Made by a program: the position numbers and the translations under genes
Notes under the pieces: model-generated
Told to the model about the DNA's origin: nothing
Database searches by the model: none
Seen by the model: only the letters and a program-made list of their open reading frames with translations
Assembly (NCBI RefSeq): GCF_900119075.1
Contig: NZ_FPIP01000003.1
Span: forward strand, 124,001 to 188,000
Origin: Ruminococcus flavefaciens
Lineage (GTDB): Bacteria; Bacillota; Clostridia; Oscillospirales; Ruminococcaceae
Length of the DNA: 64,000 nucleotides
Reading direction: 5' to 3'
Part shown: positions 8,898 to 18,264 of the stretch, piece after piece
Layout of the letters: the number at the start of each line of letters is the position of its first letter
Position numbering within the stretch: position 1 is the first letter of the stretch

Positions 8898-9547
8898 ATG
8901 TATTTAGTTTTTCAATATTAGGTCTGATCGGCGGTCTGCTTTGCTGTACGGTAGATATTCTCTTTGACCTGAAAGGCAAAGGAAATGAAAAGCTCGGAAC
9001 TTCAAAGAATATTGACAGCAACTGGAGCAAAATGGCAGATTGGAGATTCGGACTTTCAATCGCTCTTGCTATGATAGGTGATGCATTGGTAGGGCTTGGT
9101 TTTTATTCTATCGGTATGCAGATAGCTGAAACGCATTCGCTGCTCGGCTATCTGACGATAGGCTTCGGATATTTCGGGGCAATGGCAGGCATTTTCATTC
9201 ATGCTTTTCTCTGTGTTCAGGCGCTTATCTACAAAGGTGCAATGATACACGGCAATCTGCAAATCGCTGATGATATACTCGAAAAGATATACAAACAGAT
9301 AATACCGACATTCCTTTTAGGCTATGCAACGCTTTTAGTACCGACAGTTCTTGTGATGATCGCTATTCTGAACGGCGCACTTGATGTACCAAAGATATGC
9401 GTACTGTTGAATCCGATCGTGTTCCTGATCATTGGAACGACCTGCCGTAAAATCGATCCTGTGAAATTTCAGGATCTTCCCGGAATCATCATGCCGAGCT
9501 TCGGACTTTCTATGTTCGGACTTATCGGGGTACTAAACTTGATATGA
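8898..9547 (+). pseudogene. Integral membrane protein with an apparent frameshift after the start codon
   Basis: A 4-6 helix membrane protein of about 215 residues; I do not recognise a characterised family. The strong ribosome binding site AGGAG and ATG at 8898 open a frame that stops after seven codons at 8919-8921. The long frame that encodes the hydrophobic protein is reached by adding one T to the run of five Ts at 8908-8912, which would give an N-terminus MYLVFSILGLIGG. Without that, translation would need a TTG at 8861 inside the previous gene with no clear ribosome binding site. It may be a recent frameshift, a slippage-controlled gene or a sequence error. Confidence 0.6.
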
Positions 9548-9564
9548 ATTATTTGGAAAAGTTG

Positions 9565-9593
9565 TTGACATAAGCAATATAGAGTGCTATACT
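9565..9593 (+). promoter_or_regulatory. Consensus sigma-A promoter of the surface-protein gene
   Basis: TTGACA at 9565-9570 and TATACT at 9588-9593 are separated by 17 bases. The start of transcription would fall inside the palindrome that follows. Confidence 0.85.
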
Positions 9594-9598
9594 AATTG

Positions 9599-9638
9599 TG
9601 TTAGTAATTACTAACAGTTGTTTTTATATTCAACTGTT
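9599..9638. promoter_or_regulatory. Operator candidates: 18-bp perfect palindrome plus an overlapping inverted repeat
   Basis: TGTTAGTAATTACTAACA at 9599-9616 is a perfect palindrome placed on the expected +1 site. It overlaps a second inverted repeat, AACAGTTG (9613-9620) and CAACTGTT (9631-9638), separated by 10 bases. The position suggests repression by a dimeric regulator; which one is unknown. Confidence 0.7.
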
Positions 9639-9676
9639 AAATTATTATCAATATACAATAAAGTGAGGTCATAAAA

Positions 9677-12600
9677 ATGAAGAAACACAGACTACGCAAC
9701 AACCGTCTTTTATGCGCTGTACTGTCTGCGGCGCTGATGACGAATTCCGTTCATTTTGCCGCTGCCAGCGGAGCTTCTGCCTATAAAGACGGAGCGTACA
9801 CAGGTACGGCAGGCGGCTTCAACGGAGATATCACAGTTTCTGTAACAATCAAGGACGGTTCTATATCCGCCATAGACGTTACAGACCAAAAGGATACTCC
9901 TTCATACTGGGAGAGGGCAAAGGTGATAATCCCCGATATCATAGCTGCAAACGGCACGTCAGGCATTGACGCTGTAAGTGGAGCAACATACAGCAGCGAG
10001 GGTATAATAAACGCTGTGAACAATGCTCTTGCAAAAAGCAATGCTCCCGAGTGCTTTGAGGACGGAACAGGCAGTGAAAATTCACCCTTTGTGATAAAGA
10101 CGGCTGCTCAGCTTTCTGCTTTTGCAAAGAGCGTTGACGAGGGCGAAAACTATCTGGGCAAGTATATCGTGCTTGACGCGGATATCGACCTGTCGGAAAT
10201 CGAAAACTGGAATCCTATAGGAGCTGAGGGCGCGGCAGGCAAGAATCTGGATAAGATATTTGCAGGCAATTTCAACGGCAGAGGTCATGTCATTAAAGGA
10301 CTCAATATCAAAACAAATGAAGAAGCTCCCTATTCTGAAGAAACCAATGTGGGCTTGTTCTCAACGCTTCTCAGCACAGCAAATGTCTCGGGAATAAAGC
10401 TTGAAAACGTTGATATCAGTGTTTACGGAGCAAAGGTGGTCAGGGTCGGCGGAATCACAGGTGATATCACAAGCAGGGCTGTTTCAAAGACGGACGGTCA
10501 CGCAGTAGTTGACAGCTGTAGTGTCAGCGGTTCTGTATCTGCAAAGACAAATGAAGCTATGGTAATGACAGGCGGTGTAGTTGGCAGAGCGGCAGGAAAT
10601 GCAACTATTTCAAACTGCATATCAGAAGCAGGCGTTGAGTCATCGTCAGGCACTAAAATTGCATACGGCGCCGGTATCGTTTCCATGGCAGGCAACGACA
10701 CATACATTGTAAACTGCGCTGATACAGGCGATGTAAAGGTTATGACAGCAAGCGGACTTTCCCTTTATGCAGGCGGTGTTGCTGGCATGATGACTTCGGC
10801 GCAGTATAACTGCTTCTCGGCAGGAAATATTACAGTTGGAACGATAGCACAAGCAGACGCCGCAAACTGCGCAGGTATCATCAACGGCGCTCTTATGCCT
10901 GCGGCTTCGGGAAAATATGATTATTACGCAGAAAGCGCTAAGCTGAATTATGTAAACGAGACTGGTTCTGCATCAGCAGTTGAAGCTGTATCTCACGGTG
11001 CAGGCTCTATGAACGCAGAGGGTACGTTTGCCGCTGAAAAGGTCGCAGAAATAAACAGCGCAGAATTCGTAAAGGCCCTCAATGACAATCTCTATGATAT
11101 TGCTAAAACTCTTGGTGATACGGAGTTCAAACTTTGGAAGCTCTCAGACGAGGGAAAGATAACACTTTCGGACGAAGTTTTCATAAATGATGTTATTGAT
11201 ACTTCCATATTCGAATCGGGAAAGGGTACTGCTGAGGAGCCATATATGCTGAAAACAGCAGACCAGCTTCGCGCATTTGCTTTGTCGCTCTCCGAACACA
11301 TTGACTATTCGGGCGTTTTCATCGAGCTTATGAGCGATATTGACGTATCCGACAAGGAGTGGACTCCTATCGGCGACAGCGACTATGTTTTCAACGGCAG
11401 CTTCGACGGAAAGGGACACACCGTATCGGGTATGACAGTCGGCAGCACCGATACTGCTAAAAAGCTTGAGGACGGCAAGAATTATACCGGATTTTTCAGC
11501 GTTCTCGGCACTAATGCAGTTGTAAAGAATGTGAAGCTTACAGATGTGCTTATCAATATTTCCTATAATTCAAGCGCATATGCAGGCGGTATCGCAGCAG
11601 TTATGAACTCCGAGGGCGAAGGTTACAAGGGAGCGTTGATCGACAGCTGCTCAGTTAAAGGTAAAATTACACTGACCTCCGACAAGGGCAATAATTTCGT
11701 AGGCGGAATCGCTTCATACGTTTACAAGGGTGCTATCATCAACTGCATGACTGATGTTGACGCTTACTGCACCGTGACAAAGGGCGGCTCGTTCGGCGAA
11801 ACAGGCGGTCTTGCCGCACTTGTGAACAGAGGCCTTGTTGCAAACAGCTACTCTCTTGGAAATGTTTACGGCAGCGGAAACCGTGAGGACGAGGGTATGG
11901 CTGTTATAAGCTCGCTTGTTGCTGTAAATGCAGGCTATCTGGTGAACTGCTACGGCGCAGGTAAGCATGAAACAAATGATTATTCGATATATACTGGAGC
12001 TGTATCAGGTTGGATAACAGGTATCGGTCATACATACGACTGCTATTACAACGGCGAAGCTTCAATGAAGATAGGCGATAAGACAGTTGATCCCGTCGCT
12101 GATGTGGGAACGAGAGTTTCATCGGGCGTAAGCGACGAGGGTATGGCTTACACAGGCGGAGTTGTATACGGCAACGCGGCTTATACCTCAAAGGATTACA
12201 GCAAGCTTGCTGAGAAGCTGAATGCTAATTTCAAGGCGTTCCCTGCTGAGCTTACGCAGTTCGGGATCACGAATAATTCTCTTAAATCATGGAAATACGA
12301 TAACGAGGTAACATTTGCAGACGATTATGCAGAAGCTTCCTATGTACAGCCCGAAGCTGAGATAGTGAAAAAAGAGGAGCCGAAGCTCAGCGACGGTACA
12401 TGGTACGGACGTGACAAGGACAAAAAGGTTGTTGTCACTATTACAGTTGAGAACGGAGAGGTAACAAAGACAGTTTCCTCCGACGGTTCAACTAATGGTG
12501 AAGCTTACGATGAGGCACTTAAAACCGCAAAGGACAAGTCAACATATAATGACACGACAACATACGCTTCTGCCGATGTTTCAAAATTCGCAGGCGGCAA

Positions 12601-14140
12601 GGGCACAGAGGAAGAACCGTATCTTATCAAAACAGAAGCACAGCTTCGTTACGTTGCCGAGTCTATGAATGACGACGTTGACTGGAAGGGCATATGGTTC
12701 GCACTTGACAGCGATATCAACCTTACAGGCGGCGACTGGTTCCCTATCGGTCATGCTATTCAGGCAGAGATAAACGGACAGAAGGAAAATGTTTCCGTAT
12801 ATCCGTTCAGAGGAAACTTTGACGGCAGAAACCATACTATAACAGGTCTTACAATAGGCAGCAAGGACGCTCCTGCGGATATATACCTTTCAGGATTATT
12901 CGGATTAGCGACTGGCGAGCATGATACAAATCTTACTCCCGAAGCTGATGAAAAGCTTGTTACTATCAGAAATATCAAGCTCAGGGATATCTCCATTAAT
13001 GTTGATTCACGCTATGAAGCGAATGTGGGCGGACTCATTGCATGGGCTCAGAACGGCTTTGTTATTGACAACTGCTCCGTTGAAGGCAGCATCAATGCCA
13101 AAACAAGAGAATCCTTTGCAAGAATAGGCGGACTTGTTGGCAGTACTCTCCGCGGCACTATCACAGATTGCTGCACAAATATTGAGATAAACGCTGCTAC
13201 AGGAACTTCGACAGTATATGCAGGCGGTCTGGCAGGAATGACGAACCGTTCCGCACAGGTTAACTGCTTTACTCTCGGCAATATTTCTGCCAATGCAGAA
13301 AGCAACAACAAGGCAATAGTAGGCGGACTTACAGGTATGTCGGGCGGTACGAATATAAACTGTTTTACATACGGAAATGTTGAATCACTCATCACAACTA
13401 TTGATGTCGGCGGCATAAACGGAAGAAACGCCGGTATTTCACTTGATTACGAGTGCTATTACAATGGAAGCGCAGTCTATAAGACAGCAGGCAAGGAGCT
13501 CGATAAAAAGGCAGCTTCGGGTACCGTAGTCGGCGGAGAACTGAAAACAGCTTCAAAAACTGCCGCAGAAATGGCTTCTGATGAGTTTGCAGCTGCTCTG
13601 AATGCAAATAAAGCGAATATGCCTGCTATTCTTAAAGAAGTAAGCGCATATCTCGATGATATGATGTCCAATAACAAGGAAGGCCTTTCACATCTGCTGT
13701 TCTATACAAAGGACGGAACAGACCTCAACAGCTGGAGCAAAGGTGAGAAGTCGCCTGTATTCACAACTGAAACCAGCAGCGAAACAAAGACAGATGACGA
13801 TAAGAGCAATATTGCCTCTGACGAGGTGCTTGGCAGCTGGGCATTGAAAGATTACCTCCGCAAGAATAATGTAGGCGGTACAGATATTACAATAAAGCAC
13901 AGCAGCGACGGAAATCGCGAGATAACCATCTATGACAGCACAGGTAAGGCACTTGAAAAATACACTGTCGATCCTAAAACCGGAAAGGGCACAACTTCTT
14001 CAAATGAGGTTGTTGACCTGCCTCAGACAGGCGATAATTCCCTTACGCATATCATTATAATGACCATTGCAATGACAATGCTTGGATTAGGAATAATTTG
14101 CTTAAAAAGCAGTATGAAAATACGACGTAAGGAAGAATAA
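9677..14140 (+). CDS. Large LPxTG-anchored surface protein with FMN-binding domain and GLUG-type modules
   Basis: The 1487-aa secreted protein has a signal peptide (about residues 1-30) and an FMN-binding domain (about 36-118) whose SGAT motif (101-104) is the site where ApbE-type flavin transferases attach FMN to Thr. Three large modules follow, starting near residues 130, 515 and 990; each opens with a line such as ENSPFVIKTAAQLSAFAKS and continues with GLUG-like beta repeats. A second, degenerate FMN-domain-like segment sits near 920-975 without SGAT. The C-terminus has LPQTG, a hydrophobic helix and a basic tail, so sortase fixes it to peptidoglycan. A role in extracellular electron transfer or adhesion is inference. 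Own promoter and operator at 9565-9638. Confidence 0.9.
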   Translation: MKKHRLRNNRLLCAVLSAALMTNSVHFAAASGASAYKDGAYTGTAGGFNGDITVSVTIKDGSISAIDVTDQKDTPSYWERAKVIIPDIIAANGTSGIDAVSGATYSSEGIINAVNNALAKSNAPECFEDGTGSENSPFVIKTAAQLSAFAKSVDEGENYLGKYIVLDADIDLSEIENWNPIGAEGAAGKNLDKIFAGNFNGRGHVIKGLNIKTNEEAPYSEETNVGLFSTLLSTANVSGIKLENVDISVYGAKVVRVGGITGDITSRAVSKTDGHAVVDSCSVSGSVSAKTNEAMVMTGGVVGRAAGNATISNCISEAGVESSSGTKIAYGAGIVSMAGNDTYIVNCADTGDVKVMTASGLSLYAGGVAGMMTSAQYNCFSAGNITVGTIAQADAANCAGIINGALMPAASGKYDYYAESAKLNYVNETGSASAVEAVSHGAGSMNAEGTFAAEKVAEINSAEFVKALNDNLYDIAKTLGDTEFKLWKLSDEGKITLSDEVFINDVIDTSIFESGKGTAEEPYMLKTADQLRAFALSLSEHIDYSGVFIELMSDIDVSDKEWTPIGDSDYVFNGSFDGKGHTVSGMTVGSTDTAKKLEDGKNYTGFFSVLGTNAVVKNVKLTDVLINISYNSSAYAGGIAAVMNSEGEGYKGALIDSCSVKGKITLTSDKGNNFVGGIASYVYKGAIINCMTDVDAYCTVTKGGSFGETGGLAALVNRGLVANSYSLGNVYGSGNREDEGMAVISSLVAVNAGYLVNCYGAGKHETNDYSIYTGAVSGWITGIGHTYDCYYNGEASMKIGDKTVDPVADVGTRVSSGVSDEGMAYTGGVVYGNAAYTSKDYSKLAEKLNANFKAFPAELTQFGITNNSLKSWKYDNEVTFADDYAEASYVQPEAEIVKKEEPKLSDGTWYGRDKDKKVVVTITVENGEVTKTVSSDGSTNGEAYDEALKTAKDKSTYNDTTTYASADVSKFAGGKGTEEEPYLIKTEAQLRYVAESMNDDVDWKGIWFALDSDINLTGGDWFPIGHAIQAEINGQKENVSVYPFRGNFDGRNHTITGLTIGSKDAPADIYLSGLFGLATGEHDTNLTPEADEKLVTIRNIKLRDISINVDSRYEANVGGLIAWAQNGFVIDNCSVEGSINAKTRESFARIGGLVGSTLRGTITDCCTNIEINAATGTSTVYAGGLAGMTNRSAQVNCFTLGNISANAESNNKAIVGGLTGMSGGTNINCFTYGNVESLITTIDVGGINGRNAGISLDYECYYNGSAVYKTAGKELDKKAASGTVVGGELKTASKTAAEMASDEFAAALNANKANMPAILKEVSAYLDDMMSNNKEGLSHLLFYTKDGTDLNSWSKGEKSPVFTTETSSETKTDDDKSNIASDEVLGSWALKDYLRKNNVGGTDITIKHSSDGNREITIYDSTGKALEKYTVDPKTGKGTTSSNEVVDLPQTGDNSLTHIIIMTIAMTMLGLGIICLKSSMKIRRKEE

Positions 14141-14153
14141 TTACACAGGAACA

Positions 14154-14190
14154 AACAAGGCAGGGAATAAAAATCCCTGCCTTGTTTTGT
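14154..14190. terminator. Bidirectional intrinsic terminator
   Basis: A 13-bp perfect stem, AACAAGGCAGGGA (14154-14166) with TCCCTGCCTTGTT (14174-14186), followed by a T-rich stretch. It sits between the convergent surface-protein gene and the formate-channel gene. Confidence 0.9.
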
Positions 14191-14203
14191 ATATACGGAA
14201 GTA

Positions 14204-14857
14204 TCAGATTGAGGATATCTTTTTTATAAACGGCAGTGTCATGCCTCCTATGGCATTGCCTGCCGCGACTGTCAGTATGTACGGTATATCCTTTGGAAAA
14301 GTCCCTGCCGTAAACATATAAAATGCGTCTGCTATCGAATGATTGAAGCCGCAGATTATGAATATCATCACAGGTATGGAAATGCCGAAAACCAAGGATA
14401 TATCAGCATTCCTTTTTCTGCATTCCTTAGCGTTGTCCACTGCAAGGTACATGAGCATTCCGCAGAATGCTCCGAGGATAAGCTGGCTGACGATAGTATC
14501 GCTTGTCTTTGCGGTAATGCACAGCTCGGCTTTTTCGCAAAGCGTCTGCGAGAACCTCGTCTGCTGTAACATAACTGCTGCAAATGCAGTACCTATGGCA
14601 TTTCCGATAAGTGTGACGAGGACTTCGATTATATAAATGGGAGCGTTTTCGGGGATATATCCGACTTTTCCTGTATACAGAGCAAATCCTCTCTGAACTA
14701 TGGTAAAAAGACCGAAGCTGAAAAGGAAACTGCCGATTATCTTATTTTCACACAGCAGATATACCGCACCGCCGACGCTTATCATTATGCCCGAAAGCAC
14801 TGCATTCAGGCTGAGAGAGGTGTATTTTCTGACGTTTTTACTCATAATCGACCACAT
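14204..14857 (-). CDS. Formate/nitrite transporter (FNT) family channel, likely formate channel
   Basis: The 217-aa, six-helix protein has FNT features: the conserved helix breaks GNAIGTAFAA and AVDNAKECRKRNADI, and CGFNHSIADAFYM with the central His of FNT channels. FNT proteins move formate or nitrite. It is the last gene of the pfl-adhE operon, which makes formate the likely cargo. Two starts are possible: ATG 14857, overlapping the end of the kinase gene, or ATG 14845 four codons later; neither has a strong ribosome binding site, consistent with translational coupling. Confidence 0.8.
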   Translation of the reverse strand: MWSIMSKNVRKYTSLSLNAVLSGIMISVGGAVYLLCENKIIGSFLFSFGLFTIVQRGFALYTGKVGYIPENAPIYIIEVLVTLIGNAIGTAFAAVMLQQTRFSQTLCEKAELCITAKTSDTIVSQLILGAFCGMLMYLAVDNAKECRKRNADISLVFGISIPVMIFIICGFNHSIADAFYMFTAGTFPKDIPYILTVAAGNAIGGMTLPFIKKISSI

Positions 14858-15587
14858 TCACCCACGAAAGGAGAATGTCTTTTTCCTTGTCTTTTTTCTT
14901 CACAGATTGCGAAGCTGCAACTATGGGCATCCATGACTGGACGTATTTCTTTGCAGTCGCACTCTTTTTGCAGAAAAGATCGAGATATTTGTCTGCGCCT
15001 GCGATATTTCCCTCAAGGCAGAAAGTAAGATAAGTCCTTGCTGCGTCTGCTGAAGCATTGCCCTGGGTAGCGTGAGCCCAGTCGAGGATATATGGCTTGT
15101 TATCGGGAGTTATGATTATATTTGAGGGAGTATAGTCGCCGTGACAGAGCTTGTTGTGCTTCTTCATGCCGTCAAGACGGGTGTGGAGGTCGTATTTTGT
15201 GGTCTCGTCAAGGTCGGTAAGGTCTATCTTGCGGTTCATTTTGTCTTTCAGACGGCTTAAAAGCGGACAATTTCTGGACTGGATATCAAGCTGTATATCC
15301 ACGAACATTTCCATATATTCATCGTATTTTTTAGGATTTGCCGCAATAAGGTCCGAGAGCCTTTCGCCCTCGATAAACTGCGAAACTATAGCCCACTTTC
15401 CGTCAATGCGTGTGACCTCGAAAAGCTCGGGGACGTTCAGTCCCGTTTCCTCAACTCTTGCATGGTTGAGAGCTTCATTGAGAACGTCAGCCTTTGAATA
15501 GACCTTATCGAACAGCTTTATGCACTTGTTTCCGTCGCGGAATATTTTCTTGTTTATTCTTTCTGAGATACAATTATCAAGTTTCAT
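14838..15587 (-). CDS. Aminoglycoside phosphotransferase/choline kinase-fold kinase
   Basis: The 249-aa protein has the catalytic loop HGDYTPSNIII (Brenner-type HGDxxxxN) and the metal-binding segment ILDWAHA of APH/choline-kinase-like enzymes, with a kinase N-lobe containing KLFDK. ATG 15587 is chosen because AAAGGAGA lies 7 bases upstream, immediately after adhE. The substrate is unknown. Its place between adhE and the formate channel suggests a metabolic kinase rather than an antibiotic resistance enzyme, but this is inference. Confidence 0.75.
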   Translation of the reverse strand: MKLDNCISERINKKIFRDGNKCIKLFDKVYSKADVLNEALNHARVEETGLNVPELFEVTRIDGKWAIVSQFIEGERLSDLIAANPKKYDEYMEMFVDIQLDIQSRNCPLLSRLKDKMNRKIDLTDLDETTKYDLHTRLDGMKKHNKLCHGDYTPSNIIITPDNKPYILDWAHATQGNASADAARTYLTFCLEGNIAGADKYLDLFCKKSATAKKYVQSWMPIVAASQSVKKKDKEKDILLSWVNVVDYE

Positions 15588-15601
15588 AGCATTGTCTCCT
15601 T

Positions 15602-18238
15602 TCAAGCCTTTGGATACTCTTTTTCGGTGAATGTTCTGCCGTAGTAGGCGTTGAGGTATATCTGCTTTATCTCGCTGAGAAGCGGATAACGGGGATTTGC
15701 ACCTGTGCACTGGTCATCGAATGCGTTTTCTGTCATTTCGTCGAGAGTAGCCATGAAATCCTTTTCGGGAACGCCGTAATCTGCGATAGTATCCTTTATG
15801 CCGATCTTATGGCGGAGCTCTCTTATAGCGGCGATAAGCTTTTCCAGCTTGTCCTTTGAAGTCTTTCCGCCAAGTCCCAGATAGTCTGCGACTTCTGCAT
15901 AGCGTTCAAGAGTATGAGGGTGGTCGTACTGAGGGAAAGTACCCATTTTTGCAGGAGTTTCCGCCGCGTTGAAGCGCAGTACATCTTCGATAACGAGGGC
16001 GTTTGCGATACCGTGGGGGATATGGTGATAAGCTCCCAGCTTATGGGCAAGGGAGTGGCTTACGCCGAGGAATGCGTTTGCAAAAGCCATACCAGCCATT
16101 GTTGCGGCGTTAGCCATTTTTTCTCTTGCTTCGGGATCGTTGGGACCGTTGTCGTAGGCACGGGGGAGATACTCGAATATTATTTTCAGAGCCTTTAGTG
16201 CCAGACCGTCTGTGAAGTCTGTCGCCATTACAGAGGCGTATGCTTCGAGAGCGTGAGTTACCGCGTCTATGCCCGAAGCAGAGGTAAGTCCCTTAGGAGC
16301 GCTCATGTGGAGGTCGGTGTCGATTATTGCCATATTCGGCAGGAGCTCATAATCAGCAAGGGGGTATTTTACCCCTGTGCTCTCGTCGGTGATAACTGCG
16401 AAAGGGGTTACCTCGGAGCCTGTTCCCGCAGATGTGGGGATAGCCACAAAATATGCCTTTTCGCCCATTTTCGGGAAGGTGTAAACTCTCTTGCGTATAT
16501 CCATGAAGCGCATTGCCATGTCCGCAAAATCAGCCTCGGGGTGTTCATAGAGAACCCACATTATCTTTGCGGCGTCCATAGCAGAACCGCCGCCCACTGC
16601 GATGATAACATCGGGCTTGAATACGGATATCTGCGCTGCACCTTCCTTAGCGCAGGCGAGAGTCGGATCGGGAGCTACATCAAAGAATGAAGAGTGCTGT
16701 ATGCCCAGCTCGTCAAGCTTGTCCGTTATGGGCTTTGTGAAGCCGTTTTCGTAGAGGAACTTATCCGTTACGATGAATGCACGCTTCTTGTCCATAATGG
16801 TTTTCAGCTCGTCAAGTGCTGTCGGCAGGCAGCCGCGCTTCATGTATATCTTTTCGGGAGCTCTGAACCAAAGCATATTTTCTCTCCTTTCGGCAACTGT
16901 TTTGATGTTGAGCAGATGCTTTACTCCGACGTTTTCGCTTACGGAATTTCCTCCCCATGAGCCGCAGCCGAGGGTAAGGGACGGAGTAAGCCGGAAGTTG
17001 TAGATGTCGCCTATACCCCCTTGGGATGATGGAGTGTTTACAAGTATACGGCAGGTCTTCATTCGGCTGCGGAATTCTTCGAGCTTGTCCTGCTGTGTGA
17101 TAGTGTCAAGATAAATTGATGAGGTGTGACCGTAACCGCCGTCGGCAATGAGCTTTTCGGCTTTATTGAATGCGTCGTGTATATCCTCCGCCTTGTACAT
17201 TGCAAGGACAGGGGAGAGCTTCTCGTGAGCGAATTCCTCGGAAAGCTCTGTGCTGACCGTTTCACCGATGAGTATTTTTGTGCCCTCTGGAACTTTAACC
17301 CCTGCAAGCTCTGCTATTTTGCAGGCGCTCTGTCCGACTATCTTAGCGTTGAGAGCTCCGTTTATAAGGATAGTCTTACCGACTTTTTCTTTTTCGGCTT
17401 TTGTAAGGAAATAGCAGCCCCTTGCGGCAAATTCAGCCTTGACCTTGTTATAGATATTCTTGTGCACGATAGTCGACTGCTCTGACGCGCAGATCATGCC
17501 GTTATCGAAAGTTTTTGAGTGGATAATTGAGTTTACCGCAAGTATGATATCCGCGGATTCGTCGATGATAGCAGGAGTGTTTCCTGCGCCTACGCCCACA
17601 GCAGGCTTACCGCTGGAATAAGCAGCCTTTACCATTCCGGGACCGCCTGTTGCGAGGATAATATCAGCCTCCGCCATAACAAGATTGGTCATTTCAAGGC
17701 TGGGAACGTCGATCCATGAGATTATTCCCTCGGGAGCTCCTGCCGCAACGGCTGCTTCAAGAACGATTTTTGCCGCCTCGATAGTGGACTTTTTTGCTCT
17801 CGGGTGAGGGCTGATAATTATTCCGTTTCTTGTTTTCAGCGCGATGAGGGACTTGAAAATAGCTGTAGAAGTTGGGTTCGTAGTGGGGATAACAGCCGCG
17901 ATAACGCCGATAGGTTCGGCAATCTTAGTTATTCCCGAAGCCTTGTCCTCCTCAATGATACCGCAGGTCTTTACGTTTCTGTATGCGTTATAGATATACT
18001 CGGACGCATAATGGTTCTTGATGACCTTGTCCTCTACAATGCCCATGCCTGTTTCTTCCACTGCAAGCTTTGCAAGGGGTATCCTGCTTTTATTTGCCGC
18101 AGTTGCAGCTGCAAGGAATATCTTATCTACCTGTTCCTGAGTGAATGCCGCAAACTGCTTTTGCGCCTGCCTTACTTTTTCGATTGCTTTTTCAAGCTTT
18201 TCCGTGCTGTCAACTATTTCATAATTCTTTTTATTCAT
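15602..18238 (-). CDS. adhE: Bifunctional acetaldehyde-CoA/alcohol dehydrogenase AdhE
   Basis: The 878-aa protein converts acetyl-CoA to acetaldehyde and then ethanol, oxidising two NADH. The N-terminal CoA-acylating aldehyde dehydrogenase half (about residues 15-440) has catalytic Cys250 in FDNGMICASEQS. The C-terminal iron-dependent alcohol dehydrogenase half (about 460-870) has the NAD motif GGGSAMDAAK and metal-ligand histidines in GVSHSLAHKLGAYHHIPHG. The length is typical for AdhE. The start at 18238 follows ACGGAGGT. It lies 26 bases downstream of the glycyl-radical subunit gene, so acetyl-CoA made by pyruvate formate-lyase is channelled to ethanol in one transcriptional unit. Confidence 0.97.
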   Translation of the reverse strand: MNKKNYEIVDSTEKLEKAIEKVRQAQKQFAAFTQEQVDKIFLAAATAANKSRIPLAKLAVEETGMGIVEDKVIKNHYASEYIYNAYRNVKTCGIIEEDKASGITKIAEPIGVIAAVIPTTNPTSTAIFKSLIALKTRNGIIISPHPRAKKSTIEAAKIVLEAAVAAGAPEGIISWIDVPSLEMTNLVMAEADIILATGGPGMVKAAYSSGKPAVGVGAGNTPAIIDESADIILAVNSIIHSKTFDNGMICASEQSTIVHKNIYNKVKAEFAARGCYFLTKAEKEKVGKTILINGALNAKIVGQSACKIAELAGVKVPEGTKILIGETVSTELSEEFAHEKLSPVLAMYKAEDIHDAFNKAEKLIADGGYGHTSSIYLDTITQQDKLEEFRSRMKTCRILVNTPSSQGGIGDIYNFRLTPSLTLGCGSWGGNSVSENVGVKHLLNIKTVAERRENMLWFRAPEKIYMKRGCLPTALDELKTIMDKKRAFIVTDKFLYENGFTKPITDKLDELGIQHSSFFDVAPDPTLACAKEGAAQISVFKPDVIIAVGGGSAMDAAKIMWVLYEHPEADFADMAMRFMDIRKRVYTFPKMGEKAYFVAIPTSAGTGSEVTPFAVITDESTGVKYPLADYELLPNMAIIDTDLHMSAPKGLTSASGIDAVTHALEAYASVMATDFTDGLALKALKIIFEYLPRAYDNGPNDPEAREKMANAATMAGMAFANAFLGVSHSLAHKLGAYHHIPHGIANALVIEDVLRFNAAETPAKMGTFPQYDHPHTLERYAEVADYLGLGGKTSKDKLEKLIAAIRELRHKIGIKDTIADYGVPEKDFMATLDEMTENAFDDQCTGANPRYPLLSEIKQIYLNAYYGRTFTEKEYPKA

Positions 18239-18264
18239 ATTTACCTCCGTTTTGATTTTTATTA

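Noticed and set aside
8861..9547. TTG at 8861 as true start of the membrane protein
   Set aside because: It lies inside the previous gene without a ribosome binding site, while AGGAG-ATG at 8898 is well placed in a frame one base off.
9781..13900. Several minus-strand open frames opposite the surface-protein gene
   Set aside because: They mirror the codon bias of the large gene and lack ribosome binding sites.
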